Below are positions 51,904-61,735 of a DNA stretch of 64,000 nucleotides, piece by piece; the stretch's first letter is position 1, and each line of letters begins with the position of its first letter. The DNA lies in the NCBI GenBank assembly GCA_019352875.1, contig JAAAFW010000006.1, positions 28,917 through 92,916 of the forward strand. The letters run 5' to 3'. The notes beneath the pieces were generated by a model, which was given only the letters and a program-made list of their open reading frames with translations, made no database searches and was not told where the DNA came from. This stretch comes from Pedobacter cryoconitis (GTDB taxonomy: Bacteria; Bacteroidota; Bacteroidia; Sphingobacteriales; Sphingobacteriaceae). The translations under genes and the position numbers were made by a program.

Positions 51904-52401
51904 ATGGGTACATCAGTATTCTATTTGGTCGCTTTTCTAAGTATATTCTTTTCACTGATGGTGATTTTCGCCAAAAACCCAGTGCATAGTGTACTTTATC
52001 TGATCGTTACATTTTTTACGTTCACAGTTCATTATATTCTGCTGAACGCACAGTTCCTGGCCGTTGTAAACTTTATTGTTTACATGGGGGCTATTATGGT
52101 ACTCTTTCTCTTTGTGCTGATGCTGCTCAACCTGAATACCGATAACGAACCGCTCAAATCTGTGCTGGTTAAAGTTGTAGGTGTAATAGGTGGATGCTGC
52201 CTGGTTGTAACATTGATCGGTTCACTTAAAGCTACTGCTGCTTCTGATCCGCTGATTCTGGTTAATCCAAATCTGGGTCTGGTGAAGAATCTGGGTAAAG
52301 AGCTTTTCGGGCCGTTTATGCTGCCTTTTGAATTATCATCAATTCTGCTCCTTACTGCCATGGTAGGTGCTGTTTTATTAACTAAAAAAGAAAAGGTCTA
52401 G
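51904..52401 (+). CDS. nuoJ: NADH-quinone oxidoreductase subunit J
   Basis: A 165-residue membrane subunit of five helices. The conserved FIVYMGAIMVLFLFVLMLLNL near residue 58 is the family core, including the pi-bulge helix. The 62-base gap after nuoI is one of the longer ones in the operon. Confidence 0.95.
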   Translation: MGTSVFYLVAFLSIFFSLMVIFAKNPVHSVLYLIVTFFTFTVHYILLNAQFLAVVNFIVYMGAIMVLFLFVLMLLNLNTDNEPLKSVLVKVVGVIGGCCLVVTLIGSLKATAASDPLILVNPNLGLVKNLGKELFGPFMLPFELSSILLLTAMVGAVLLTKKEKV

Positions 52402-52437
52402 CGCTTAGCTATTCCCGATATAAGAAAATAGATACTA

Positions 52438-52767
52438 ATGGATAACATTACTCAAAATCTACAGGGCGTGCCGCTTAACCACTATATCTGGTTAAGTGCC
52501 ATTATTTTCTCGATTGGTGTGATCGGCGTATTGACACGCAGGAATGCCATCGTGATCTTTATGTCAGTTGAACTGATGCTGAATGCGGTTAACTTATTGC
52601 TTGCGGCTTTTTCTGTACATAACAACGATCCTTCGGGTCAGGTCTTCGTGTTTTTTATTATGGTACTGGCAGCTGCCGAAGTTGCCGTTGGCCTGAGTAT
52701 AATCGTAATGATCTACAGAAATACACAGTCTACAGATATTAATGTGTTGAATCGCCTTAAGTGGTAG
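52438..52767 (+). CDS. nuoK: NADH-quinone oxidoreductase subunit K
   Basis: A 109-residue, three-helix subunit. The two conserved membrane Glu are in IFMSVELMLNAVNLLL and VLAAAEVAVGLSI, both part of the proton path. Confidence 0.97.
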   Translation: MDNITQNLQGVPLNHYIWLSAIIFSIGVIGVLTRRNAIVIFMSVELMLNAVNLLLAAFSVHNNDPSGQVFVFFIMVLAAAEVAVGLSIIVMIYRNTQSTDINVLNRLKW

Positions 52768-52788
52768 TTATAAAGAATAGATAATAAA

Positions 52789-54681
52789 ATGATAAATTTA
52801 GTTTGGCTGGTCCCGTTAATTCCTCTTTTAGGCTTTGTTATCAATGGTCTGGGGAGAAACACATTGTCTAAATCCCTGATCGGATTTATTGGAAGTGGTG
52901 TAATATTTATTTCCTTCCTGATCAGTGTGAGTATCTTTTTAGCTCTGGGTAATGATCCTGTAAAATCTCATGAAATTTTCCTTTTCGACTGGATCAGCGC
53001 TGGTACCCTTCAGGTTCCTTTATCTTTTCTGGTAGATCCGCTGAGTTCAATCATGCTGTTGATTATTACAGGGATCGGATTCCTGATTCATATTTATTCT
53101 ATTGGTTATATGCATGATGATGCAGGCTTCGGAAAGTTTTTCAGCTATCTGAATCTATTTATCTTCTTTATGCTTTTACTGGTACTTGGATCTAACTACC
53201 TGGTGATGTTCATCGGATGGGAGGGGGTAGGACTTTGTTCTTACCTGCTGATCGGCTTCTGGTATACCAACAGTAGTTATGCAACTGCCGCCAAGAAAGC
53301 TTTTGTAATGAACCGTATTGGTGATCTGGGCTTCCTGATCGCAGTATTTATGATCTTTATGACTTTTGGCAGTATCGAATATGCAAAGGTCTTCCCTCAG
53401 GTTGCTGAGTTAATGCCTGGCGACAGTACATTAGCTTTAATCGCGCTTCTGCTGTTTATCGCTGCATGCGGTAAGTCTGCTCAGATTCCGTTATTTACCT
53501 GGTTGCCGGATGCGATGGCTGGTCCAACCCCGGTTTCGGCCCTGATTCACGCAGCTACCATGGTTACTGCAGGTATCTATATGATCGCCCGCTCACACAT
53601 TTTATTTGATCTGGCTCCGGTTGTTCAGCATTTGATCGCGATTATTGGTCTGGCTACGGCTGTATTAGGTGCACTGGTTGCCCTGACACAAACTGACATT
53701 AAAAAAGTACTTGCTTACTCTACTGTATCTCAATTGGGTTATATGTTCCTGGGTTTAGGTGTTGGTGCTTATACTGGTTCTTTCTTTCACGTGATCACAC
53801 ACGCTTTCTTTAAAGCGCTACTATTCTTATGTGCAGGTTCTGTTATTCATGCAATGCATCATGAACAGGATATGCGTCATATGGGTGGTCTGCGTAAGAA
53901 ATTACCGGTTACTTTCGCTACCATGTTAATTGGTACTATAGCTATTGCCGGTCTGCCGCCTTTCTCAGGTTTCTTCTCTAAAGACGAGATTCTGGCGCAT
54001 GTATACGAGCATAATCAGTTCATGTGGGGTATTGCGGTGTTTACTGCATTCCTGACTGCATTCTATATGTTCAGAATGTTGTTCCTTACATTTTATGGTA
54101 CTTACCGTGGAACCCATCATGCTGAAGAGAAGATCCATGAGTCTCCCTCAACTATGACTATTCCATTGATCGTTCTTGCTGTATTATCTGCAGTAGGTGG
54201 TATCATTGGTATTCCTGAAGTACTTGGTGGTCATCATTGGCTTGCAGGCTGGTTATCTCCGGTAATTCCGGAACATGGCTCTGCACTGTCCCATGCTACG
54301 GAATATATGCTGATGGCTGTTTCTGTAGTAGGTGTGATCGTGGCAATTGCTTATGCTTTTGTGAAATACGTTAAACAAAACGATCTGCCGGTAGCAGATG
54401 AGGGTAAACGATCGGCATTGGCCAACCTATCTTACCATAAATTTTATATCGACGAGGTTTACGATCTTTTAGTTAGAAAACCTCTTGATGCTTTGTCCCG
54501 CTTCTTTTATAAGGTTGTGGATACGAAAATTGTTGACGGAATTGTCAATGGATTAGGCTGGAGCACCAGTGAAGCAAGTAAGGGTATCCGTTTGCTTCAG
54601 TCGGGTAATATTGGTTTCTACATTTTTATGATGGTTGCCGGAATTATATCCCTGTTATTGTATACATATTTATCTCTATAA
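52789..54681 (+). CDS. nuoL: NADH-quinone oxidoreductase subunit L
   Basis: A 630-residue antiporter-like proton pump. It has GWEGVGLCSYLLIGFWY with the key Glu, AACGKSAQIPLFTWLPDAMAGPTPVSALIHAATMVTAG, and KKVLAYSTVSQLGYM. The C-terminal part includes the long lateral helix and ends in a final membrane segment. Confidence 0.98.
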   Translation: MINLVWLVPLIPLLGFVINGLGRNTLSKSLIGFIGSGVIFISFLISVSIFLALGNDPVKSHEIFLFDWISAGTLQVPLSFLVDPLSSIMLLIITGIGFLIHIYSIGYMHDDAGFGKFFSYLNLFIFFMLLLVLGSNYLVMFIGWEGVGLCSYLLIGFWYTNSSYATAAKKAFVMNRIGDLGFLIAVFMIFMTFGSIEYAKVFPQVAELMPGDSTLALIALLLFIAACGKSAQIPLFTWLPDAMAGPTPVSALIHAATMVTAGIYMIARSHILFDLAPVVQHLIAIIGLATAVLGALVALTQTDIKKVLAYSTVSQLGYMFLGLGVGAYTGSFFHVITHAFFKALLFLCAGSVIHAMHHEQDMRHMGGLRKKLPVTFATMLIGTIAIAGLPPFSGFFSKDEILAHVYEHNQFMWGIAVFTAFLTAFYMFRMLFLTFYGTYRGTHHAEEKIHESPSTMTIPLIVLAVLSAVGGIIGIPEVLGGHHWLAGWLSPVIPEHGSALSHATEYMLMAVSVVGVIVAIAYAFVKYVKQNDLPVADEGKRSALANLSYHKFYIDEVYDLLVRKPLDALSRFFYKVVDTKIVDGIVNGLGWSTSEASKGIRLLQSGNIGFYIFMMVAGIISLLLYTYLSL

Positions 54682-54702
54682 AAGATCGTCCAAATAAACA
54701 TA

Positions 54703-56169
54703 ATGGAACAACTTTTAATACTTCTAATATTTCTTCCCCTTGCCGGGGCGCTGGTTACAGCCTTCACCGGTAATGCCGCCAAGTATGTGGCACTGGTTTC
54801 CGGATTGCTTTCACTGGCTGTTGGTCTAATCATCACAGCACAGTTTGTTCCGGATGCACGTACACAGTTTGAAGTAAATGTACCCTGGATCGCTGATCTG
54901 GGTATTCATTTTCATGCTGGTATAGATGGAATCAGTTTAATTACGATTTTACTGACGAACGTCCTGGTACCAATTATTATTTTGGCTGCTTTTAAACATG
55001 ATTATCCTAAACCACAGTCGTTTTTTGCACTGATCCTGTTTATGCAGGCTGGTTTACTGGTTGTCTTTACAGCGCTGGATGCCTTCCTTTTTTATATCGG
55101 ATGGGAAGCAGCTTTAATTCCAATCTACTTTATCTGCGCTATCTGGGGTGGAAAAGATAGAATTAAAGTGAATATGAAATTTTTCGTTTATACGATTGCT
55201 GGGTCACTGTTTATGTTACTGGGTATTATCTACCTGTATCTGCAGAATCCGGCTGATAATTTTGAAATCCAGGCTTTCTATCAGCTTAACCTGGATGCTG
55301 AACAGCAGGGCTGGATCTTCTGGGCTTTCTTTATTGCTTTTGCAATTAAAATGCCTGTATTTCCTTTCCATACATGGCAGCCGGATACTTATACTGAAGC
55401 GCCTGCAGCTGGTACAATGTTATTGTCAGGTATCATGCTTAAGATGGGTGTATACGGTGTAATCCGCTGGTTACTTCCAATTGCTCCTCTGGGCCTGAAT
55501 GACTGGGGTTCTACAGTTATGGTTCTTTCCGTAATTGGTGTGGTTTACGCTTCACTGATCGCTTTCACACAGCGTAACGCAAAAAGACTGGTTGCTTACT
55601 CATCCATTGCTCACGTAGGTATGATTGCCGCAGGTATCTTTGCTTTAAATGCGCAGGGTATGCAGGGTGCTATATTCCAGATGTTGAGTCACGGTATTAA
55701 CGTAGTCGGGTTATTCTTTGTGCTGGACATTATTTTCAGCAGAATGAAAACCAATACAATCGCTGAACTGGGTGGTATTGCTAAAACAGCACCGAAACTG
55801 GCAATTGCTTTTCTGATCATTGTACTGGGGTCAGTTGCTTTACCAGGAACGAATGGTTTTGTTGGAGAATTCCTGCTGCTAACCGGTATCTATCAGTATA
55901 ATATCTGGGCAGTTGTATTTGCAGGTCTTTCGGTGATTTTCGGGGCAGTTTATCTGTTCAGAATGTATCAGCAGATTATGCTTGGTGAGACAAATACACT
56001 AACAGCTGGTTTTAGAGATATCCAGGGTTCGGAACAATTGGTTCTGGTAATTATCTGTGTGCTTGTTATCGCACTGGGTGTGTATCCTAAACCTTTTCTT
56101 CATTTGTCTGAAGCTTCAGTACAACAATTATTAGAACAGGTCAATCAAAAATTAACATCGGTAAAATAA
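54703..56169 (+). CDS. nuoM: NADH-quinone oxidoreductase subunit M
   Basis: A 488-residue antiporter-like subunit. Signatures are FYIGWEAALIPIYFICAIWGG, KMPVFPFHTWQPDTYTEAPAAGTMLLSGIMLKMG, and RLVAYSSIAHVG. The Glu and Lys of these motifs form the membrane proton path. Confidence 0.97.
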   Translation: MEQLLILLIFLPLAGALVTAFTGNAAKYVALVSGLLSLAVGLIITAQFVPDARTQFEVNVPWIADLGIHFHAGIDGISLITILLTNVLVPIIILAAFKHDYPKPQSFFALILFMQAGLLVVFTALDAFLFYIGWEAALIPIYFICAIWGGKDRIKVNMKFFVYTIAGSLFMLLGIIYLYLQNPADNFEIQAFYQLNLDAEQQGWIFWAFFIAFAIKMPVFPFHTWQPDTYTEAPAAGTMLLSGIMLKMGVYGVIRWLLPIAPLGLNDWGSTVMVLSVIGVVYASLIAFTQRNAKRLVAYSSIAHVGMIAAGIFALNAQGMQGAIFQMLSHGINVVGLFFVLDIIFSRMKTNTIAELGGIAKTAPKLAIAFLIIVLGSVALPGTNGFVGEFLLLTGIYQYNIWAVVFAGLSVIFGAVYLFRMYQQIMLGETNTLTAGFRDIQGSEQLVLVIICVLVIALGVYPKPFLHLSEASVQQLLEQVNQKLTSVK

Positions 56170-56173
56170 GGAA

Positions 56174-57547
56174 ATGAATATCATTATAACAATTGTTGTT
56201 ACTGCTCTTGCGGTGCTTTATGCGGGTTTATTCAAAGCAAAGAAAGCTTTATTACCACTTACCCTGATCGGGCTGGTGACTGCTCTGGCATTCGCGGTGA
56301 CCGCATGGGATACCAATATAGTTTATTATGGAATGATGGAAATGGACAATTTTGCGATTGCCTTTTCTTCGCTGATCATCCTGGGAACGATATTTATTTT
56401 TTTACTTACTCAGAACTATTTTTCCGAGCATAGTGAAAATGTAGCTGAATACTATACGCTGATTCTTTTTGCGCTGTCAGGTATGGTGATTATTCTTTCC
56501 TACACCAATATGTCAATGTTATTTATTGGTATTGAGATCATGTCCGTAGCATTGTATATTCTTGCGGGTATCAGAAAGAAAGATTTCGCTTCGAATGAGG
56601 CTTCTCTGAAATATTTTCTGATGGGTGCTTTCTCTACAGGTTTCTTATTATTTGGTATTGCTTTAATTTACGGTGCTACAGGTTCATTCAGCCTGGATGC
56701 GATTAATAAATATCTGATTGGTAACCACCAGTCTGTTTCTCCTTTGTTCTATCCGGGAATGATACTGATCATGGTAGGATTATGTTTTAAATTAGGTGCT
56801 GCTCCTTTCCATTTCTGGACTCCTGATGTTTATGAAGGTTCTCCTTCACTAATTACTGCTTTCATGTCCACTGTCGTGAAAACAGCGGGTTTTGCAGCTT
56901 TCTTAAGATTATTTGGCGGTACTTTCGCACCATTGCATGATTTCTGGATGCCGCCTTTGCTGGCGATCGTATTCATCACGTTATTTATTGGTAATGTGAC
57001 GGCTTTATTCCAGAAGAACTTCAAGAGAATGCTCGCTTATTCCAGTATTTCACATGCAGGTTACCTGCTTTTCTCACTGGTTACTTTAACAGGTAACTCA
57101 TCAAGTAATGTAATCGTTTATGCTGCTGCTTATACTTTTGCAAGTATTATTGCTTTTGCAGTGTTAATTCTGGTTAAACAGAAAACTGGGGGTGACGGAT
57201 TTGAAAGTTATAATGGTCTGGCCAAAAGAAATCCATTCGTAGCGCTGGCTTTGACTATCTCAATGCTTTCTCTGGCTGGTATTCCGCTTACTGCTGGTTT
57301 TATCGGTAAATACGTGATGTTTTTAAACGTGATGACAGAATACCATATTTATCTGGTTGCCTTCGCTATTTTAAATGCATTGATCGGATTCTATTATTAC
57401 CTGAAAGTTATTGTCGCCATGTACTTTAAAGAAGGTCCTGAGGTGGAGCTGAACACACCTGTTCAATACAAGCTGGTTCTGATCCTGTCGGTTATAATTA
57501 CCCTTGTTCTAGGTGTTTATCCTGCAGTAATTTTAAATCTGATATAA
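56174..57547 (+). CDS. nuoN: NADH-quinone oxidoreductase subunit N
   Basis: A 457-residue antiporter-like subunit, the last gene of the complex I operon and 4 bases after nuoM. It has MLFIGIEIMSVALYILAG with the conserved Glu, KLGAAPFHFWTPDVYEGSPS, and KRMLAYSSISHAGYLL. Confidence 0.97.
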   Translation: MNIIITIVVTALAVLYAGLFKAKKALLPLTLIGLVTALAFAVTAWDTNIVYYGMMEMDNFAIAFSSLIILGTIFIFLLTQNYFSEHSENVAEYYTLILFALSGMVIILSYTNMSMLFIGIEIMSVALYILAGIRKKDFASNEASLKYFLMGAFSTGFLLFGIALIYGATGSFSLDAINKYLIGNHQSVSPLFYPGMILIMVGLCFKLGAAPFHFWTPDVYEGSPSLITAFMSTVVKTAGFAAFLRLFGGTFAPLHDFWMPPLLAIVFITLFIGNVTALFQKNFKRMLAYSSISHAGYLLFSLVTLTGNSSSNVIVYAAAYTFASIIAFAVLILVKQKTGGDGFESYNGLAKRNPFVALALTISMLSLAGIPLTAGFIGKYVMFLNVMTEYHIYLVAFAILNALIGFYYYLKVIVAMYFKEGPEVELNTPVQYKLVLILSVIITLVLGVYPAVILNLI

Positions 57548-57592
57548 GCATATCTCAGGAAAATTATTTGTAGTTTTACGAATACTTGAATT

Positions 57593-58252
57593 ATGCACGA
57601 CTTCTGGAACACCTTACATCAGTTCATTGATCCTGAAAAATTACTTAAAGAGGGTGGTTTTTATGTAGTCATGTTCGTCATCTTTGCGGAAACAGGTTTA
57701 TTCTTTGGTTTCTTTTTACCGGGGGATTACCTGCTGTTTCTGGCAGGAATGTTTGTCGCTACCGGCAAACTGGATGTCAATATTTATGTGCTTATAGCCG
57801 GTCTTTTTGTGGCAGCCGTCTCTGGTAATTTTACCGGATACTGGTTTGGAAAGAAAACAGGGCCGGTTTTGTATGACCGGAAGGATTCATTCTTCTTTAA
57901 GAAGAAATATCTGAAAGCTGCAGAAGTATATTACAATAAGCAGGGTGCCTTTGCCCTCATCATGGGTAGGTTCGTACCTATCGTCAGAACTTTTGCACCT
58001 ATCTTTGCAGGAGTAGTTAAACTGGATTTTAAAAAGTTTGCATTATATAATATAAGTGGTGGTTTTTTATGGATCACTTCTTTAACTTTGCTGGGTTATT
58101 TCCTTGGCAAGAAGTTTGAAAAGGAAATTAATGACTACCTGCTATATATTATAGTAGGTTTTATTGTGATTACAACTATCCCGCTGATTATCACATTCTT
58201 GAAAAAAAGGGTAGAAAAGAATAATATCGAAGAAAATTCAAACACTGAGTAA
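57593..58252 (+). CDS. DedA-family membrane protein
   Basis: A 219-residue inner-membrane protein with about five helices. Family signatures are FAETGLFFGFFLPGDYLLFLAG near the start, GYWFGKKTG, and GRFVPIVRTFAPIFAG with the essential Arg pair. DedA proteins are linked to membrane potential homeostasis and undecaprenyl- or polar-lipid flipping. It starts 45 bases after nuoN and ends 6 bases before ppa. Confidence 0.92.
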   Translation: MHDFWNTLHQFIDPEKLLKEGGFYVVMFVIFAETGLFFGFFLPGDYLLFLAGMFVATGKLDVNIYVLIAGLFVAAVSGNFTGYWFGKKTGPVLYDRKDSFFFKKKYLKAAEVYYNKQGAFALIMGRFVPIVRTFAPIFAGVVKLDFKKFALYNISGGFLWITSLTLLGYFLGKKFEKEINDYLLYIIVGFIVITTIPLIITFLKKRVEKNNIEENSNTE

Positions 58253-58258
58253 TAAAAA

Positions 58259-58810
58259 ATGAGTATAGACAAAAACCACCCCTGGCACAGCGTTTCGCCG
58301 GGAGCGAATTTACCTGAATCGGTAAATGCAATTATTGAAATTCCAAAAGGATCAAAAGCGAAATACGAAATTGATAAAGATTCCAATCTTATTAAATTAG
58401 ACCGCGTACTTTTCTCTTCTGTAATGTATCCGGCTAATTATGGATTTATTCCGCAAACTTATTGCGACGATAACGATCCGCTTGATATTCTTGTTTTATG
58501 CTCTGTTGACGTTTATCCTTTATCTTTGGTTGAGGCTAAAGTTATCGGTGTAATGCACATGGTTGACAATGGTGAGCAGGATGATAAAATTATCGCTGTT
58601 GCCAAAAATGATATGTCTGTTAATTATATCAACGATATTGATGAATTACCTCCGCATACGATGAAAGAAATTGTTCGCTTTTTCCAGGATTACAAAGCAT
58701 TGGAAGAAAAGAATGTCACTGTTGAAAAACTAATGGGTGTTTCATATGCTTATAAGGTAATTGAAGAAAGTATTGAACTTTACAATAGTACATTTAGAAC
58801 AAACTCTTAA
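58259..58810 (+). CDS. ppa: Inorganic pyrophosphatase, family I
   Basis: A 183-residue enzyme. Active-site elements are [14 protein letters not shown] near residue 28, [20 protein letters not shown], and the Asp-rich signature [11 protein letters not shown] near residue 80. It hydrolyses pyrophosphate to drive biosynthetic reactions. Its last base is the first base of the next gene. Confidence 0.96.
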   Translation: MSIDKNHPWHSVSPGANLPESVNAIIEIPKGSKAKYEIDKDSNLIKLDRVLFSSVMYPANYGFIPQTYCDDNDPLDILVLCSVDVYPLSLVEAKVIGVMHMVDNGEQDDKIIAVAKNDMSVNYINDIDELPPHTMKEIVRFFQDYKALEEKNVTVEKLMGVSYAYKVIEESIELYNSTFRTNS

Positions 58811-60135
58811 TGGGCTTTCAAATATTTTTAACCTTCTTCCTAGTCCTGTTAAACGGCTTTTTTGTTGCCGCTGAATTTGCAATTGTAAAAGTCAGGGCAT
58901 CACAGATTGAAATTCAAGCTAAATCCGGGAACAGGGTTGCTAATATTGCCAAGCATATTACACAACATCTTGATGGATACCTGGCTGCAACGCAGCTGGG
59001 TATTACATTAGCTTCATTAGGCCTTGGTTGGGTCGGTGAATCGGTTATGGAGCACCTGCTGCATAATCTTCTGACTGCATTAAACCAGACTCCACAATTT
59101 ATTGAGTCATTCAGTAAAACTGCATCTCCAATTATTGCATTCAGTTTTATTACCGTTATGCATATTGTATTCGGTGAACTTGCACCTAAGTCTGTAGCGA
59201 TACAAAAGCCGGTTGCAACAACTTTATTTGTAGCTGTTCCACTTCAGATATTTTATGTGGTTTTCAGACCATTTATCTGGGCACTGAATGGTTTTGCAAA
59301 TATTATTTTAAAAATATTCGGTATCTCCAATGTAGGCGGACATGATACTGTACACAGTACAGAGGAATTGTACTACTTACTGGATCAGGGAAAAGAAAGT
59401 GGTGCCCTGGATACCAACGAACACGAACTGATCAGAAACGTATTTGATTTTAATGAGCGTGTCGTTAAAAACATCATGGTGCCCCGTACTAAAATACAGG
59501 GTATTGAACTGGGCAGTCCTAAGGAGGAAGTTATTCAGATGATTATTGCCGAAGGCTATTCCCGTTTACCTGTATATGATGACGTGATCGATAAAATCAT
59601 CGGTATTATTCATGCGAAAGACGTACTTCCGCTATTGGCCTTTAATAAAGAGTGGTCTCTGAAAGATATTATCCGCAAACCTTATTTCGTTCCTGAGACT
59701 AAAAAAATCAATGATCTGTTAAGTGAACTACAGCAGAAACGCATTCAAATCGCTATTGTGATTGATGAGTTCGGTGGTACAGCGGGTATGGTTACACTGG
59801 AAGACATTGTTGAGGAAATTGTTGGAGAGATCCAGGATGAATACGATGAAGAAAAACCAACAGTAGAGCGAATCTCTGAAACAGAATTTGTAATCAATGC
59901 CTATGCGACGGTTTATGATGTGAATGAACATTTACCTCATGATTTACCTGAAGATCTCGACTTTGATACTGTCGGCGGACTGGTTTCCCACGCATTTGGC
60001 AAAATTCCGGATGTTGGAGACAGTGAGGAGTGCTATGGATACTTATTCACTATCCTGAAGAAAACTGAACAGAATATAGAAACCATTAAGCTGGAACTGG
60101 TGATTAAACCAGACGATATGGTAGATAAACACTAA
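58810..60135 (+). CDS. CNNM/CorC-type hemolysin-family membrane protein
   Basis: A 441-residue protein with an N-terminal CNNM (DUF21) membrane domain of about four helices (to about residue 190). Two CBS domains follow (about 215-335: NIMVPRTKIQGIEL, VIDEFGGTAGMVTLEDIVEEIVGEI). A C-terminal CorC_HlyC domain completes it (GKIPDVGDSEEC). This family is thought to export Mg2+ or Co2+. It overlaps ppa by one base and rsmE starts 6 bases after it. Confidence 0.93.
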   Translation: MGFQIFLTFFLVLLNGFFVAAEFAIVKVRASQIEIQAKSGNRVANIAKHITQHLDGYLAATQLGITLASLGLGWVGESVMEHLLHNLLTALNQTPQFIESFSKTASPIIAFSFITVMHIVFGELAPKSVAIQKPVATTLFVAVPLQIFYVVFRPFIWALNGFANIILKIFGISNVGGHDTVHSTEELYYLLDQGKESGALDTNEHELIRNVFDFNERVVKNIMVPRTKIQGIELGSPKEEVIQMIIAEGYSRLPVYDDVIDKIIGIIHAKDVLPLLAFNKEWSLKDIIRKPYFVPETKKINDLLSELQQKRIQIAIVIDEFGGTAGMVTLEDIVEEIVGEIQDEYDEEKPTVERISETEFVINAYATVYDVNEHLPHDLPEDLDFDTVGGLVSHAFGKIPDVGDSEECYGYLFTILKKTEQNIETIKLELVIKPDDMVDKH

Positions 60136-60141
60136 TTTTCA

Positions 60142-60852
60142 ATGCACGTATTTTATACCCCGGATATCAGTGGATCTGATTATATCCTGAACGAAGAGGA
60201 AAGTCGCCACTGTATGAAAGTACTGAGACTGGCCACTGGTCAGCTGGTACATCTGATTGATGGAAAAGGTGGTTTGTATGAGGCTGAAATAGTTACGCAA
60301 ACCAAACGTAATGTAATTCTAAAGGTTTTAAACCATACACAGGATTATCAAAAACGTAATTATAGTCTGCACATCGCAGTAGCTCCCACCAAAAATATAG
60401 ACAGGCTTGAATGGTTTCTGGAGAAGGCTACCGAAATCGGGATAGACGAAATCACACCGCTAATCTGTGAGCGCTCTGAAAGAAAGATCGTCAAGGATGA
60501 ACGCCTGAATAAAGTGATCACTGCAGCGGTTAAGCAGTCTTTACAAGCCTTTCATCCGCAATTGAACACTGCTGCAACTTTCAGGGAGCTTATCGAAGCC
60601 CAGTCAGCGCTGGATGGATTTAAAATGATAGCGCATTGTCTGCCCGGAGAGGAAAAGCAATTTATTCAGCAAGTTGCAGCCGTTGGAGGTAACTACTTAA
60701 TTCTGATTGGCCCTGAAGGCGATTTTAGCCCGCAGGAGATCGAAATGGCGCTAGAGGCTGGTTATATGCCGCTAAGTTTAGGAGAGACGCGCCTACGTAC
60801 GGAAACAGCTGCTTTGGCTGCTTGCTTTGAAGCGAGTTATATCAACCGTTAA
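60142..60852 (+). CDS. rsmE: 16S rRNA (uracil(1498)-N(3))-methyltransferase
   Basis: A 236-residue SPOUT-class methyltransferase. The N-terminal PUA-like part is followed by a trefoil-knot domain with LILIGPEGDFSPQEIEMALEAGY and LSLGETRLRTETAALAA, the SAM-binding knot. AVAPTKNIDRLEWFLEKATEIGI in the middle is also typical. It methylates 16S rRNA in the small ribosomal subunit. Confidence 0.95.
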   Translation: MHVFYTPDISGSDYILNEEESRHCMKVLRLATGQLVHLIDGKGGLYEAEIVTQTKRNVILKVLNHTQDYQKRNYSLHIAVAPTKNIDRLEWFLEKATEIGIDEITPLICERSERKIVKDERLNKVITAAVKQSLQAFHPQLNTAATFRELIEAQSALDGFKMIAHCLPGEEKQFIQQVAAVGGNYLILIGPEGDFSPQEIEMALEAGYMPLSLGETRLRTETAALAACFEASYINR

Positions 60853-60869
60853 AAGCCCCTTAGTTTAGC

Positions 60870-60877
60870 TATCTTTG
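60870..60877 (+). promoter_or_regulatory. -7 element (TATCTTTG) of ispF
   Basis: An exact TAnnTTTG match 19 bases before the ispF ATG. No clear -33 element at the right distance. Confidence 0.45.
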
Positions 60878-60896
60878 GCTATTTAAATTATTACGT

Positions 60897-61376
60897 ATGA
60901 AAATTAAGGTAGGTTTTGGTTTCGATGTTCACCAGTTAAAAGATGCGCATCCTTTTATCATAGGCGGTGTTGATCTTGGCCATCATAAAGGTGCTTTCGG
61001 GCATTCTGATGCTGATGTTTTATTGCACGCAATTTGCGATGCCCTGCTTGGTGCAGCTAATCTGGGAGACATTGGTTTCCATTTTAAAAATACTGATCCG
61101 CAATGGAAGGGCGTAAGCAGTATCCTGTTATTGCAGGAAACGGTAAAACTGATAACTGAGAAGGGCTGGGAGATTGGAAACATAGACGCGATGTTATGTC
61201 TGGAGGCCCCTAAAATCAACCCTCATATCCCACAGATGAAAGCAAATATTGCTGCAGCAATAGCGATCTCAGAAGAAGACATTTCCATCAAAGCTACAAC
61301 AAATGAAACTATGGGTTTTATTGGAAGAGAAGAAGGGGTTGTTGCCTACGCAGTTTGCCTTATCCAGAAAAACTAA
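60897..61376 (+). CDS. ispF: 2-C-methyl-D-erythritol 2,4-cyclodiphosphate synthase
   Basis: A 159-residue zinc enzyme of the non-mevalonate isoprenoid pathway. Metal and active-site residues are in GFDVHQL (residues 7-13) and GHSDADVLLHAICDALLGA. CLEAPKINPHIPQMKANIA is the later signature. It forms the cyclic diphosphate from CDP-ME-2-phosphate. Confidence 0.97.
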   Translation: MKIKVGFGFDVHQLKDAHPFIIGGVDLGHHKGAFGHSDADVLLHAICDALLGAANLGDIGFHFKNTDPQWKGVSSILLLQETVKLITEKGWEIGNIDAMLCLEAPKINPHIPQMKANIAAAIAISEEDISIKATTNETMGFIGREEGVVAYAVCLIQKN

Positions 61377-61442
61377 AAACAATTTAAGGCTGTGGAAGTT
61401 ATATTTCCTGATGATGTCATCTCTGAACCTAAATTATTAAAG

Positions 61443-61688
61443 ATGAAAATTCCAATGATTTACAGTGCACTGGCCACAGCACTATTATTTTCGGTAAGCT
61501 CCTGTACAATGGGTGATAAGGGTAGTGAGCGTGTGCCTGATTCCATTAGTATTGATACTGTAGAAAGACCAAAAGTCCAGGAGAACACACAGGATTCCTC
61601 CGGAAAAACGCTGATTGATAGCTTACAGACAGATACGGGCCAGTTTCCTAATAAGCCGAAATCAAAGGATTCCGCATCCAAAAAATAG
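61443..61688 (+). CDS. Small lipoprotein (81 aa), function unknown
   Basis: The product has a signal segment and lipobox (FSVSSCTMGD), then a hydrophilic Ser/Asp/Lys-rich tail with no recognised domain. The ATG at 61443 gives a standard lipoprotein signal; the frame extends upstream to 61392 but that extension is acidic and not signal-like. Probably an envelope lipoprotein with a disordered body. A terminator follows the stop. Confidence 0.72.
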   Translation: MKIPMIYSALATALLFSVSSCTMGDKGSERVPDSISIDTVERPKVQENTQDSSGKTLIDSLQTDTGQFPNKPKSKDSASKK

Positions 61689-61703
61689 AAAGATCTTAAA
61701 CAG

Positions 61704-61735
61704 AATCTGCTCAGCTTTTCCTAGCTGAGCAGATT
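61704..61735. terminator. Bidirectional terminator
   Basis: A perfect 13-pair stem (61704-61716 with 61723-61735) and six-base loop between the convergent lipoprotein and pirin genes, followed by TTATT. Confidence 0.8.
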